NCBI GenBank assembly: GCA_028023455.1
Contig: JAQFVV010006215.1
Span: forward strand, 11,449,473 to 11,513,472
Origin: Epiperipatus broadwayi
Taxonomy: Eukaryota > Onychophora > Udeonychophora > Euonychophora > Peripatidae
DNA length: 64,000 nt
Direction of reading: 5' to 3'
Under the pieces are notes generated by a model. That model ran no database searches. It had not been told where the DNA came from and saw nothing but the letters and a program-made list of their open reading frames with translations. Of the stretch, positions 44,313 to 56,087 are shown in pieces; position 1 is the stretch's first letter, and every line of letters starts with the position of its first letter. The translations under genes and the position numbers were made by a program.

Positions 44313-44373
44313 AATAATCACCAATATATGTATTTCATGCTAAACCAGCACTCATCAGTTGGTCCAGATTATC
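44313..44373 (-). ncRNA. Type I hammerhead ribozyme motif
   Basis: Minus-strand order: stem I 5' strand GATAATC then CCAA; core CUGAUGA; stem II GUGCU, loop GGUUU, AGCAU (five pairs, the first a G-U wobble); core GAA; stem III AUA, two-base loop CA, UAU; cleavage triplet AUA; stem I 3' strand UUGG, then GAUUAUU. Stem I pairs as CCAA with UUGG and, after an internal loop, GATAATC with GATTATT. All invariant core bases are present. The three-base-pair stem III with two-base loop is the minimal form known from animal type I hammerheads, which cleave best as dimers. Confidence 0.75.
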
Positions 44374-44522
44374 ATCTTCCACTCACATATATAATTAGTG
44401 CTCAGTTTATATTAAGATAGCAAATCTTCATACTTTAATGGACAGGCTTCAATCCACTCCAACCTCCAACTTTTCAACCATCCATATCATTGAAAATCTG
44501 ATAATGAAAACTCAAATCCCAT
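44313..44522 (-). mobile_element. Hammerhead-bearing repeat, copy B
   Basis: Copy of the repeat at 40040-40250, read on the minus strand from 44522 to 44313. It has a 150-nt body without an ORF, then a complete hammerhead motif. Homology with copy A stops at the ribozyme end, so the ribozyme marks one end of the unit. This resembles small ribozyme-bearing retroelements (retrozyme-like monomers) and the ribozymes of Penelope-like elements; which class applies is not decided by the sequence. Confidence 0.65.
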
Positions 44523-45586
44523 GTTGATGCATCCATTTAAATATATAGAAGAGGGATGGACAGGATACAAGCTTGATGTATAAATATTTGAAAACCAGGC
44601 ACTCTTCACAAATGTGGGAGTCCAACTGTAAGTATAATACTGATTTAAAAACATTAAAATAATTAAAGAGATTATAATTTTTGATAAAGAGATTAGTCTA
44701 TTATACTTCTATAAGAGAAAAAGATTATTGAAAAAAAAAAGAAAGAATATGACCCAAAGGGTGAAAGTTAGGACATTTTCCTACTTTATTTTAAAAATAA
44801 AAATATGGTAGTTAAGTTTTTTTTTATATTCTTATTGCTCAGTGAATGCATGAGTAACACACACTTCATAAAATATATATAAATGTGTGCCCTCAATTTA
44901 TTATTAATAACTATACTATTATTTTAAAATTATGTTTATACTATTATTCTGATTTACATATGTACACTATACATATATAAATATCTGCCCTATACGTATG
45001 TGCATGTTGAAAAGTACTGTACATTGGCAGTGCAATAAATAATACATATTCAATTCTAATCATTGTCTAACTACAAAATGTGAGCTATTATACACTATAT
45101 ACATTAAAAGTGAGGGGAACTTGAAACAAAATAAAGCAAAGTTTGCAGCTCCATTGTGTTTAGTCTAAAAGTAATAAATCAGATAGATGGAATAAAATCA
45201 CTTAAATACTTTTTAAAATGTTTTTGGATGATAAGACCAAAGAAATTATTTTACTCTTTTCTATAAACTATTAATTTAAAACAGAATTTGTTTTCCATTT
45301 CTTTACTAACTTTTCTTTACACTTTTATCTCCAATTTTAAAATCCATTTTGATAATATCCTTCTCTTTCTTGCCACCCTATTGATCTAGATCTTTTAATT
45401 TGCAATGTATTTTCTTTTAGACTTTTTCTGATTCTGGATTTTTTTAATATGCCTAAACTATTCAATCTGTTGCAGTTTATAATATTGATAATAAAAAGCA
45501 TCTGATGGGTTCATGAACAAAATAATCTATAAATAAAAATTTATACCTTTGTAGTCCAAAAGTAAGGGTAAGAAATTATATTGCTT
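44523..45586. other. AT-rich gap
   Basis: No coding sequence or clear repeat. A patch at 44540-44640 (AGGGATGGACAGGATACAAG and beyond) is less AT-rich and may belong to the flank of the hammerhead repeat. Confidence 0.4.
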
Positions 45587-45600
45587 AAGTGTAATTTTTA

Positions 45601-45695
45601 GTCAAGCATCGGTGGTCAAGAGGTCAGCTTTACAAGCAGTTGTCCCAGGTTAGCGGATTTGCTTCCCGGCTGATGCTATGACACATGAGGAAAAA
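45601..45695 (+). mobile_element. tRNA-derived SINE with 14-bp target duplication
   Basis: A 95-bp insert lies between perfect AAGTGTAATTTTTA copies (45587-45600 and 45696-45709). The head GTGGTCAAGAGGTCAGC serves as A box and GGATTTGCTTCCCGG as B box. It ends GATGCTATGACACATGAGG plus a short A-run. The GCTATGACA ending links it to the SINE at 14220-14309. It is not a functional tRNA because the acceptor stem does not close. Confidence 0.85.
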
Positions 45696-45709
45696 AAGTG
45701 TAATTTTTA

Positions 45710-46880
45710 AATAGCACCGATTTAATAATGTTAGGAACAAATATATTGTAAATATACCCTTTTTTTTTAATTTAAATAACACAAATAAAATATAAATATA
45801 ATTCATTCTCCAAATAATAATAATAATAATAGAGACATTTTATCATTTGGAAAACTTCTGAAGTTATTCTATTGTATAAAAAAAAGTGGTAAAGAATTTT
45901 TATATATAAAAAAAAACCTGCTGATATATAAGTATTTCATTAGTTATATATAAACGTTTTTGCAATACTATTACAAGAACATTTAAAAAATATTAGCAAT
46001 GTTTGTTTTTGAACAACTTAAGATATAAGTTGTTTTTGAACAATAAATAATGTATATAAAGAAAAATATTCACACATGCATATTTATGTACAATAAAAAT
46101 GTAAAAAAATTTAAACGGCAAAAGGGCTGAAAACATCAAAGTAGCTTTGAATCAATAATTGTCTTTTGTAGTTATACTGCATGAATAGTACAAATTTTCT
46201 CAATATATATATATTTCATTAGATAAATTGGTATTAAGTATGATAAACCTCTGTTCCTTGAAGAAATATATTAGTAGCAACACTATGATAGAACACAACT
46301 CTTAAATAGTAAAAGAAATATGGATATGTTTTTTTAAGAAATAATAATCTATTGAATAATCTTTCAGTAAAATATAAATGTGATTTTGTTACATAAGAGT
46401 GTGTATTTTGATAACTTTCATGCTATTTGGGTTAAAAATTAAAAAAGGAATTTCCTTTTGTTTCTAAGAATAATTAAAAATTAAAAAAAGTTATTGCTAG
46501 TCACTGGAACAAATAATTTTATTTGAGAGTGGCTTTATTTACTTTATAATTAATTTATTACAACATAAATTCACATTTATAGGATATCAGAGAAGATGTA
46601 ATTCTTCAAATTTACCACAATTATAAAAAATATCTGACTTTAAATTTATGTAAAATCCTGGATTAAAAATAAAAGGACTCCATTCTCCCTTCTAAATAAA
46701 CTCAAGATAAAAGTTATTGTTGGCTACTGGATCAAGTAGTTTAACTTGAAACTGACATAATTGATAGTTATTAACAACATGATTGCTTAACATATTTCTC
46801 TCATTACTACTTGAAATATCCCCACTTATTCTATTGTTTACTTAATAACTAATCCATGAATGTATTTGATATATATATAT
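45710..46880. other. AT-rich gap
   Basis: Only simple-sequence DNA and chance frames; a TA run at 46870-46880 forms the junction with the next element. Confidence 0.45.
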
Positions 46881-49552
46881 ATTATAACGGTCTGAAAGAA
46901 GTGGAAGATCCATCTTACCGTATCTGCACTACAAGGGCGCCATCTAGGCCAATTAAACCTAGAAAATTTATATAGTAGGCAGATACGTAAGTTAAGATTC
47001 ACACTTCACATGTTTTATTCAGACCGTCAGCCCATGCCACTAGCTCAGTGGAACAGCAGAGATTTATAATAATGATATATATTATCAAAATATATTAATA
47101 TTTTCAAAAAAAGAATAAAATAAGCCACTGCCAGTAATTAACACACAAACACTTATTTACACACATATAAGATTTAAAATTATTTTAGCATAACTTTTTA
47201 CTTTGGATTTTAAATTTATAATTTAACTTTTAAGCTCGCACAGATGGATTTATAAAAGTTTGTTTTTTAATGTTGAGCATAGATCGACTACATAGATTAC
47301 ATGCTCAAAAATATTTCAAAATAAACATAAATGATCAAAATATAAAGTCATTGATGTAATTGCAGAGGGAATTCACAAGAAACCCAATGGCATTCATCAT
47401 AAGATGTCACATTGACACCAATAACTAAAAAGACATCCGAATAAATACATTTTAGATATTCAATGTAAGATATTATTTACCACTAACACATATCACCACT
47501 GCTATCACATATCTCTCCCAGCTCTTTCTTCACTTACTAAAATTTATTTCCAAACTTTTACTTTTTATATTAATTTTGCAGATTAACTCAAATTACGTCA
47601 AGATGATGGTGATGGTATTTTCATTGAGGTCCGATTCCCTGATGGATTTCTTTCATTGGCTATTCTTTCCTATTGTTTTTCCTCTCCTATCTGACCTTTG
47701 ATTATATATTATTGTACCAACAAAAATAAATTATTTTAACTAAAATATAAAAATAAAAAAAAAAATTTTTTTTTCATTAGCCAAGTCATATCAGAGAAGA
47801 ATTTAATAATATAATATAAATATAAAAAAGAATAAATACAGATAATTAACATACAACTTACACATATATATATATATATATATAAAAATTGAAAATTTTT
47901 TATATCATTTACACTTTAATTTAAATTATTTTTTTATTTATTTTAGATTTTTAATTTAATTTTAATTTCTATTATATTATATTTAATTTAATTAACACAC
48001 AGATGATATAAATTTTAATAGTCATAACATAAAATAATAATTTCAAAAAAAATGATCAAAATAACATATATAAATTCAGAAAATTATAATAACCAATATA
48101 TCACCATAAGATACTTCATTCACCAATGACTTAAAAAATCCAAAAATACATTTTAGATACACATAAACATTATTTACAATAATATTTACAAATAAACCAA
48201 AACATACTTAACATAACAACCATAACTATAAAAATTAAATTTAATATTTTATTAAGATGAATAGAACATAAATTTATTTGAAAATAAACATTCTACCTAT
48301 TTAATTAGTAACAAAACTCACAATTTATAATACACATCAAAACAAATACCACACCAAAAATAAGAAAAAATTCTCTGCAAATAGAATTGACATCTATCTG
48401 AAAGAAGACAATAAAAAACCCATAGAAAGAATTTTCCACTTATAATTCCTTCCATACAAACAGATAAAATTCTGCGAAACTGATATTACATCTACTAATC
48501 ACACCAATATATCTAATCCATTGACCCAATTTAACAACAACACAAATAACTAAGATACCCCCCTAATATAACTTTACAAATCTATACAGCCATTCCCCCG
48601 CTAAGTTTAACATGATAATTTTGTTGGAAAACAGAAACAAAAAAACTAAAGAAAAATAAAAAAGGAAAGATTTTAAACAAAAAAAAAAAAACACAAAAAC
48701 ATTTCACTTAGCAGATAGGAAACAAGCAATATTTTAACTCAAAGTTTTAATTTAATGTTCATTAATTGTAAAGTTCTTACTTTTAACGTCATCTTTATCT
48801 GTTTATGTTTGACGAACGCGAAGATTGGTAATTCTTTTATTTATTCATTTGATTTTTAATTTAGTTGGTCCTCATGGAAACAATTAGCTGCCTCCACCTG
48901 TCTAATCATGCCAAAAACATACACTCTATTCCAAACGCCTTTTATATCTTAAAGATGACCATCACGAGGAGACCTTTGGTTCCCGTTTTCTTTCTATTTC
49001 TTTTTTTCACCCTTTCTTTAAGCCCCGGTTTCTTTGCTTTTATCTTTCCTTTCGATAAATAACCTTTCCAAACAAGATATTAAAGAATTAAAATATAATT
49101 TATCTCCAAACTTTTAAAATTGTTTTAAAACTTTCTAGTTTATTTAATTTTCTATTTGGCGATTTAATATTGGTTTAGATTTTTCTTTTTTCTTAAAAAT
49201 TTGCAATTTTCTCGTTAAAAAAAAAACGAGAAATGCCCAAGGGCTAGTTCACTTGGACTAATTAAAATAATCATTTCCATTTTTCAATAACATTAATTAA
49301 TTTTTTTGTACAAACTTAAATATATTTTTATCTTTAAATCTTTACTGAAAATTTAGTTTTAAAATACTTTTTGTTCTTCTTAATAAAGTTTTCGTTTAAT
49401 AATTTTTCATCTATGTGATTTTATATATTAGAGTTTAGATGATTTTTAATTTTCAATTTTTAATTATTAAAAAAGAAGTTTTTATTTGCGAACTTTTATT
49501 TTTCATGTTTAATTAAAAAAAAATAATGTAACGGCGTATGTGCCCATTACAA
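46881..49552 (-). mobile_element. Non-coding repeat element, copy B (inverted)
   Basis: Reverse-orientation copy of 20291-22176, about 0.8 kb longer. The extra length comes partly from an internal near-duplication: 47335-47480 and 48040-48180 share ACATTTTAGATA and CATAAGAT landmarks. Its terminal 150 bp (46887-47028) is a clearer hairpin than in copy A: ACGGTCTGAA...GTATCTGC pairs with GCAGATAC...TTCAGACCGT. Next to it, CCACTAGCTCAGTGG (47038-47052) is a short palindrome that resembles a tRNA A box. Both outer ends abut TA runs. Confidence 0.75.
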
Positions 49553-49573
49553 TATATATATATATATACATAT

Positions 49574-52500
49574 ATTGTAATGATTCAGATAGTCAAAAGG
49601 AGTGTCCTTTAACATCAAGTGCCCATTGATATTAGAATGAACTTATGTCTTGTGATTCTCTTAAAATTTTACTTAAATCTTTATTGAATGAAAATCTAAA
49701 ATCTATAAATTATTTATAAATGTCAATTGAAAATGAAGTTCTGCAGTAATGTATATTTAAAATTAAAGGGTATTTTATTAACTCTAAATATACTCAAAAT
49801 GAAAATAAACAATCATCTCTGGGAATTGATGAAATAATAATATTAATGTGGCTATAAATGGATGTGGAATGAATAAACATATAAAATAACTCCTACAAAC
49901 TAAAATATACAACTTTTATTTACATCACTGATAAACAATAATAAACAAATGTGATAATAATTGCCTCAGTTTTGATTACTTCACATTCAAATAACAAAGC
50001 TGTTACAAATTGTTTTATAAATGAAGTTGCTATATGAAAGCTTTTCCTAGAATTCAAAATAAAGTTTTGGGTGAGTGAAACAAATGAAAGAATATTACAA
50101 ATTCAATGTACTTAAATTACATACAACTATGGGACCCTTTAATTTGTTTCTACCAGATTAAACATAAATAATGCAATGTGTGCTAGCTAGCTAATTATTC
50201 ATAAAACTCATGCATTATAATGTATATACACATAAATGTATCAATAAAACTAATTATTAAAAATTTTTTACTTGGCTAATAAACATGTTATCTCTGAAAT
50301 TCTAAAACAAAACAAAAATATGCATGCATGGTAAAAATAACAATACTATATCAAGTTTTATTAAATTTTGGGAAATATCTTTTAAAAGTGTTTTGGTAAA
50401 AAAAGTTTTTTATGCAAAATCCTGTGATTAGTGAAGCTTAAAATGAATAGCAAATAAATTGCCTCTAGGCAATCATTTCTTTATTCTAAGTCAATTGACT
50501 TTATAGTTTGTAGGATGATGTAATTCTCTAGAAATTTCTATTTGGTCCACTAAATTCATAGTAATAAAATACTTTATTTTATAATGGAATAAATTTCTCA
50601 TCCCATAATTTCTTAAAAGGATACTTTTAAAATAAATATGCCCAAACTTCTAAATGCATGTAAAAACCATGATCATCAAGTTTATAGGCAGAAATTGGAA
50701 GGATCAAGGCATTTGACCCTTTTCTACTTAACTTTAAGTAATGCATCCTGTTATTCAAATGCCAAATGTATATTTTTAAAGAAAATACATCTGAGGTTAA
50801 CAGCTGCTGATTCAAGTTGCAAGTAAGTAATTTTCATTCTATTTTATGCTTTCTGATATAAATGTTCATCTCATAATTTCACATAATATTATTAAAATAT
50901 ATTGTTGTTTTTATCTACATTTTTATATAGCTACACACACATTTAAAGTTACTGTTTTAGAATTTTTGGAGATTAATAAAATATAAATTATTTGTTCTTT
51001 ATAAAAATTAAATATAATGAGTTTTTGGCAATTAAGTTTTAATTAATAATTTCAATTCAATTCTCGTATACCTATTATAACTTGTATTAATTAAAGTTTA
51101 AATTATAGTAAGATTCTCTTTTAAATATTTATTTATAATTTGGGATGCTTTATGAATAAACATTCTATATATATATATATATATATAAAAAAAAATATAA
51201 AAATAAAAAAGGATAATATACATATAAAGAAAGGTCTTAACAATTTAAATGGATCCAATTGTTGGGAAAGCCAAATGTAATGGATAGTATAATTTAAATG
51301 AAGAAAGATGAAATTATCCCAATCATTGTAAATATAATGGATTATATTTATACACATGTGATGAATCTAAGTATTCACGCCTAACATGTTTAAATGTATG
51401 ATATTGTTTATCTCAAATGTTATATCAAATAAATAAGAGCCCTTCACATATGAAAAGAAATAAATTAGCCCCAATCATTGAGGAACCAAATGTAATGGAT
51501 AACATTATTCAATTATATTTATAAATTGTTTATCTGCCCTTCCAACTAGCTATACATGAAATAAATCAAAATCATATAGAGCAATAATAAGGCCTATCAT
51601 TACAATTTATTCTCAGGTTAATTTGACTAACTATCAATATATATATATATACATATTTTGCGTTTCATCCGTGTTAAAAAATTTTAATTATTGATATTCC
51701 GACATTTCGACTTGGTCACACAAGTCATCCACATCTTTCTACCTTTCCACCCAGTAGATGACTCTAAGTAGTCGAATACATAATTAAAATTTTTTTATCA
51801 ATTAAAATTTTTTAAAATATATATTTGAGACAAAGGATTTTATTGAATCCAATATACATATTAAATAAATAAACTTATGTATATCTAAATATCTCATGAA
51901 CCTTGACTTAGATTCAAAACTAAATAATCACTAAAATACGAAATTATTATCATTAAATTATATTTACTAAACTTCATAATGATTATAAAAAATAAGAATA
52001 AAATATTAATACATTTCCCAATTAAATACAAAGTCATTGCTTATAAAACAAATGGTACATATTTTATTCCTAAATTATTTTATTTTTAAATAGTATCTTT
52101 TTTAAATATTTTTTTAAATATAAACCAAATACAAAAAAAATATATATTATAAGTATCAATTATAAACAAAGAATATTTGTCCACAATAAATATAATATAA
52201 TATAAACAATATTTATGTTTCCAAATATTCAACTTTTTAAAAAGTTTTAAATCAAATAAATAAAGATATTTGCTACAATAAATATATATGTTATGTTTTT
52301 AAAAGTACTACATGAAGTTAAAATGAAAATAGATAAATAAATAAATAAATAATTGACTGGTAAAATATTATATAATAAATAAATTAGATAATAGATGTGC
52401 TCTCAAAGCTAGTTAATTGATTGAATAACATTACATCAAAAGAAATCATCAAAAATTCATCCACTACACTATAAAAGTTTACATACTTATCCATTTTTGA

Positions 52501-53700
52501 ATCATGTTACTACTATAAGCATCAATACTCAAATTTATTATCTATAACGAGGCTCATTCAGGCCTATAAATATAATATTTCTTTGGCTACTCAGCCAATT
52601 AGTCATAACTTATCACTTATATAAATATGTACTTATTTCACTAATTTTTTATTTTTAGTTTTATATACATACACATACAAAAAAATATAATATTTTAACT
52701 GACAGGTACAAAAATACTTATTTTACTTTAAATAACTTAATAAATTAATTTGATCCATGATCCCTAAGAGCACATCTAATTATCAAATAATAATAAAAAT
52801 ATTAAAAAATAAAAATTTGAAACTTTTTTAAATTTTAACAAAAAAATTTTTAAAATAAAAATATTAACTTTAAAAAATATTTTTTTTAAAGAAAAAGTTT
52901 TTTTCACTATAAATTAAAATAAAATATAGTATTTTTATTAAATAAATAAAAATATTTATATTTAGATAGAAAGGAAAAGAAGAGTAACCTTGACTGGATA
53001 TATTCTATTTACCCTCCATTGTTATTCTGAAGAATAAAGATACAAGTATATAAGTCAATGATTTTTACTTTTAATGATTTTGTGTTTTTTATAATAAGCA
53101 ACAACAAGTTGATATATTTCTAACAATAACTTTGAGTAAAATAATGTTAATCACATAAAAAATATTACATCAAAATTTATTTGATAGCTTTAAAAAAATA
53201 TATACATAAATAATAACATTGCATTTTTTTATAATCACTAAAAATAAAATAATCTTTTTTATAATTAACAATTTATATGCTTTTATTTATAATATTGATA
53301 TACACACATATTAATTAGAACATGTCATTATTACCATTTAAAATCTCACCATCAAATAATAATAATAATTAAAGTCATGTACTATCAATAAATAAACAAA
53401 ATAATAAATCCAAACAACAATAATTATGACTAGCAACCATAAACAATAATAACACTAAATATATAAAAATCAAATCAAAGAGATTTTTTTTAAAATCAGA
53501 AATGACACTTTGATAAAATAAAGATGGATTTGTTGACTTTTTACAATATATATATAACTTATTTAATTAATCCCTATATGAATAAAATATAGATAAATAA
53601 TGAATAAATGGTTTCCCACAAAGTAAAATAGATAGTGAACATAAATACTTTTATTTTAATATTAATGTATAGACTTAAGAATAGGTATATTATTATATAT
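49574..53700 (-). repeat. Long direct repeat A (LTR-like), interrupted
   Basis: Matches 56088-57828 along its whole length, in two parts: 49574-51170 and 53574-53700. The intervening 51171-53573 is foreign. Shared landmarks are GTGCCCATTGATA, TTACAAATTGTTTTATAAAT, TGCATGTAAAAA and CTGCTGATTCAAGTTGCAAG. Identity by eye is 80-90 percent. Without the insert it is about 1.72 kb. No ORF is conserved between the two copies. If it is an LTR, the minus orientation fits the interior. Confidence 0.72.
51171..53573. mobile_element. 2.4-kb AT-rich insert in repeat A
   Basis: Repeat B continues uninterrupted where repeat A is split, so this block was inserted after the duplication. CTATAT occurs at both ends (51165-51170, 53574-53579), a possible 6-bp target duplication, though TA runs make it ambiguous. 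The left part has three diverged copies of a CCAAATGTAATGGATA-like motif (51275, 51330, 51490). No ORF or known family. Confidence 0.65.
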
Positions 53701-56087
53701 CCCCCTTAGGAAAAAGAAAGTTTACTATACATTTACTATAGCTTTCATTTTTCAATTTAATTTTCCTTTTGGTGAGTTTCTTAGCCCTATTTATTTCTTA
53801 GGTCTATATTTTTCTTTTATTTCAAATAAAACTTGTACTTTCTGAATAAATTTTACAGGTTATCAGATAGGGTTTTGTTTATATTTCATTGATTGCCTTA
53901 ATCCATAATGTTAACAAGTGCATAGTAGCTTCTGAATTGTACGATTCTTTTTTGTAATTAAGATTTTTATTTTGTATTTTTGAATTTTTAAATTAATGAG
54001 AACTATTGACACAATCATCATGCTTTTAAACTTTATCTTTATTGGATATTTGTAGAAAATATTCTTAGAAGATGTTGATAAAACAGATTAGAATCAACAT
54101 AGTTATCTTTTAACTTATTTAATAATACTGGTTGTAAATACATAATATAACTATAGTTATGCATGCTTGGTACTAATCTTTCAATTACATGACTTGCTAT
54201 TTTCTTTTCTGATTTCACCCAGTTTGCCTTTGCATTGTATTTGCTACTGGTAAATAAATATATCACCTAAATTCCAAATACAATTATATTTATTGGTTAA
54301 ACATTCATAGTTGTATTCATGTTTATTCATTAGTTTGACAATATTTGAAAAGTAAAATTTTCTTCTTATATTTAAATCATTATAGTTTAAATATTTCATG
54401 ATTATTTGGTTATCATTAGTTTTATTAACTTGCATCTCCAGATATTTTATGCTTTGTTTTTGGGGACTAATCTTCAAAATTCTGATCTTAATTCCATTTT
54501 CACGACTTATGATGGTGTTCTTTTGACATGCTGAAATATATTGCTAAGGAAGAGTGTTTAGGTTCTTTTAATTTGGTCCTACAATTATCTGATATTTCTC
54601 TATACTTTATAGCTCTATCTTCCAACTCTTTGTGGATTTTTAACAACTTGTGTTGATAGTTGCTTTCCTGAATCTTTATATTATCTTGAGATTTCTTTCT
54701 ATTTGTTCTCATTTCATCTACTTCATTATTTAGATGAAATCTCAACTTTTCCAGAGTTCTTACTAGTTTAGCACTTATGACTTCAATTCCTGACTTCTTG
54801 TATCCTAGGTCAGTCTCCCTGGATTGTGGAATACTTTTGCAATTCTGATTCATTATCCATTCCAACTCGGATACTATATTTACTATCTTTTACATTAATT
54901 TGAGCATTGAGTTCACCTACTCACTCTTCTACATATCAACATACTTATCTCTAGTTTGTATTATTGTCTTTTAGTCTTCTATCTTGTTATTGTTCATTGA
55001 TATCTCTATAGTTGTTTGCATTACATGATGATTGTGAATTTCTATTCCATTGACCATTATCTCTTGTATACTTCATCTTAACTCTGCTTCTATTCGTTTC
55101 ATTAAGTTTCTGTAATCATCATTGGTAATTCTGTATCCACTTCATCCAATTGGTATCCCATCTCCCAAAATTAATTTACAACTGTACTAGATATAGCTTG
55201 AATCTTTTCATGTATTTCTTCTAATTCTTTATCTTTTATTTCATTATAAAGTTGTAGGCAATACTCTTGTGTGGAATTAATTAATTTATCTCTTTGAAAT
55301 TTAACATTTTCCAATTTTACATTCCATTCCTTGCATAACATTTGGAATAAGCATTCCATTCCTGTTCTAAAATTTTTGAACTCTTCCATAACTTGTCTTT
55401 GAAATCTGTCACATTCTTGTTGAGATTAATGGAGTTTTTATTCATCTTATGAACTTCTGTTCTAACATCTTCTTTTGACTCCTCAATTTATCCTTTCAAA
55501 GCTATATAGATTCATTTTTAGCCTCCTCTATTAAAGTCAAATTTTCAACTCATACCTCTTCTAATTTTGCTTCTAATTTGTCATAATTGTCTTTAGATTC
55601 ATTAGAGTTAACTTCTAATCTCTAATAATTATTTTATATTTCTGCTTTCAATTCCTTGAACATTGTTATAATTCCTTGGAAATCAAGATTGGACCTGCCC
55701 AATAAATTGAATTAGTTTATCCATGGTACTAGGATATTAATAGGACACAATATTAGCTATTAATAAATACTTTTTTTACTAAATATAAATGTATTACCAT
55801 AAGATAGTAGTCCATGGTCTGCCTTCCTTCCTTTTACTTCATATAATCAAAATTAGTAATATGCATATACAATCGAATCCTGTCTATTTCTATTCTTTTC
55901 AAAATAAAATACACACACATATATATATAATTGTTTGTCCTAAGAGGAGCATTTTTTTTTTAAAAAAAATTATTTATCATGATACAAAATTTTATATAGC
56001 ACATGAGCAATTCACTTATCAGTTACATGTCAATAAATCAATTTGTGTAGACTACTTATTTTCGAGTGGCTAGTTAAATGTACCAAA
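53701..56087 (-). mobile_element. Interior of a putative non-autonomous LTR element
   Basis: 2.39 kb lies between the two long direct repeats. In the minus orientation it starts beside repeat B with TTTGGTACATTTAAC (a TGG two bases in, where a primer-binding site would sit, though not matching a tRNA I can name) and ends with CCTAAGGGGGAT directly before repeat A (53699-53711), a purine-rich tract where a polypurine tract is expected. It contains a broken ORF and no pol motifs. Confidence 0.5.
54039..55724 (-). pseudogene. Broken coiled-coil ORF, possibly gag-like
   Basis: On the minus strand an ATG at 55724 starts MDKLIQFIGQVQ, then frame changes and stops break the protein. Pieces are DNYDKLEAKLEEV (near 55580), FKNFRTGMECLFQMLCKEWN (55389 down), FQRDKLINSTQEYCLQLYNE, KLVRTLEKLRFHLNNEVDEM, KKSQDNIKIQESNYQHKLLK (54865-54500), and a less charged end HVIERLVPSMHNYSYIMYLQ near 54150. 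Heptad-rich, Lys/Glu/Asn-rich sequence over several hundred codons. No zinc knuckle, protease or RT. I do not recognise the family; a gag-like role is inferred only from its place about 360 bp after the repeat. Confidence 0.45.

Noticed and set aside
50627-50826. Two opposite 62-codon frames
   Set aside because: They sit within the long direct repeat, and the matching part of repeat B (57177-57365) has stops in both frames.
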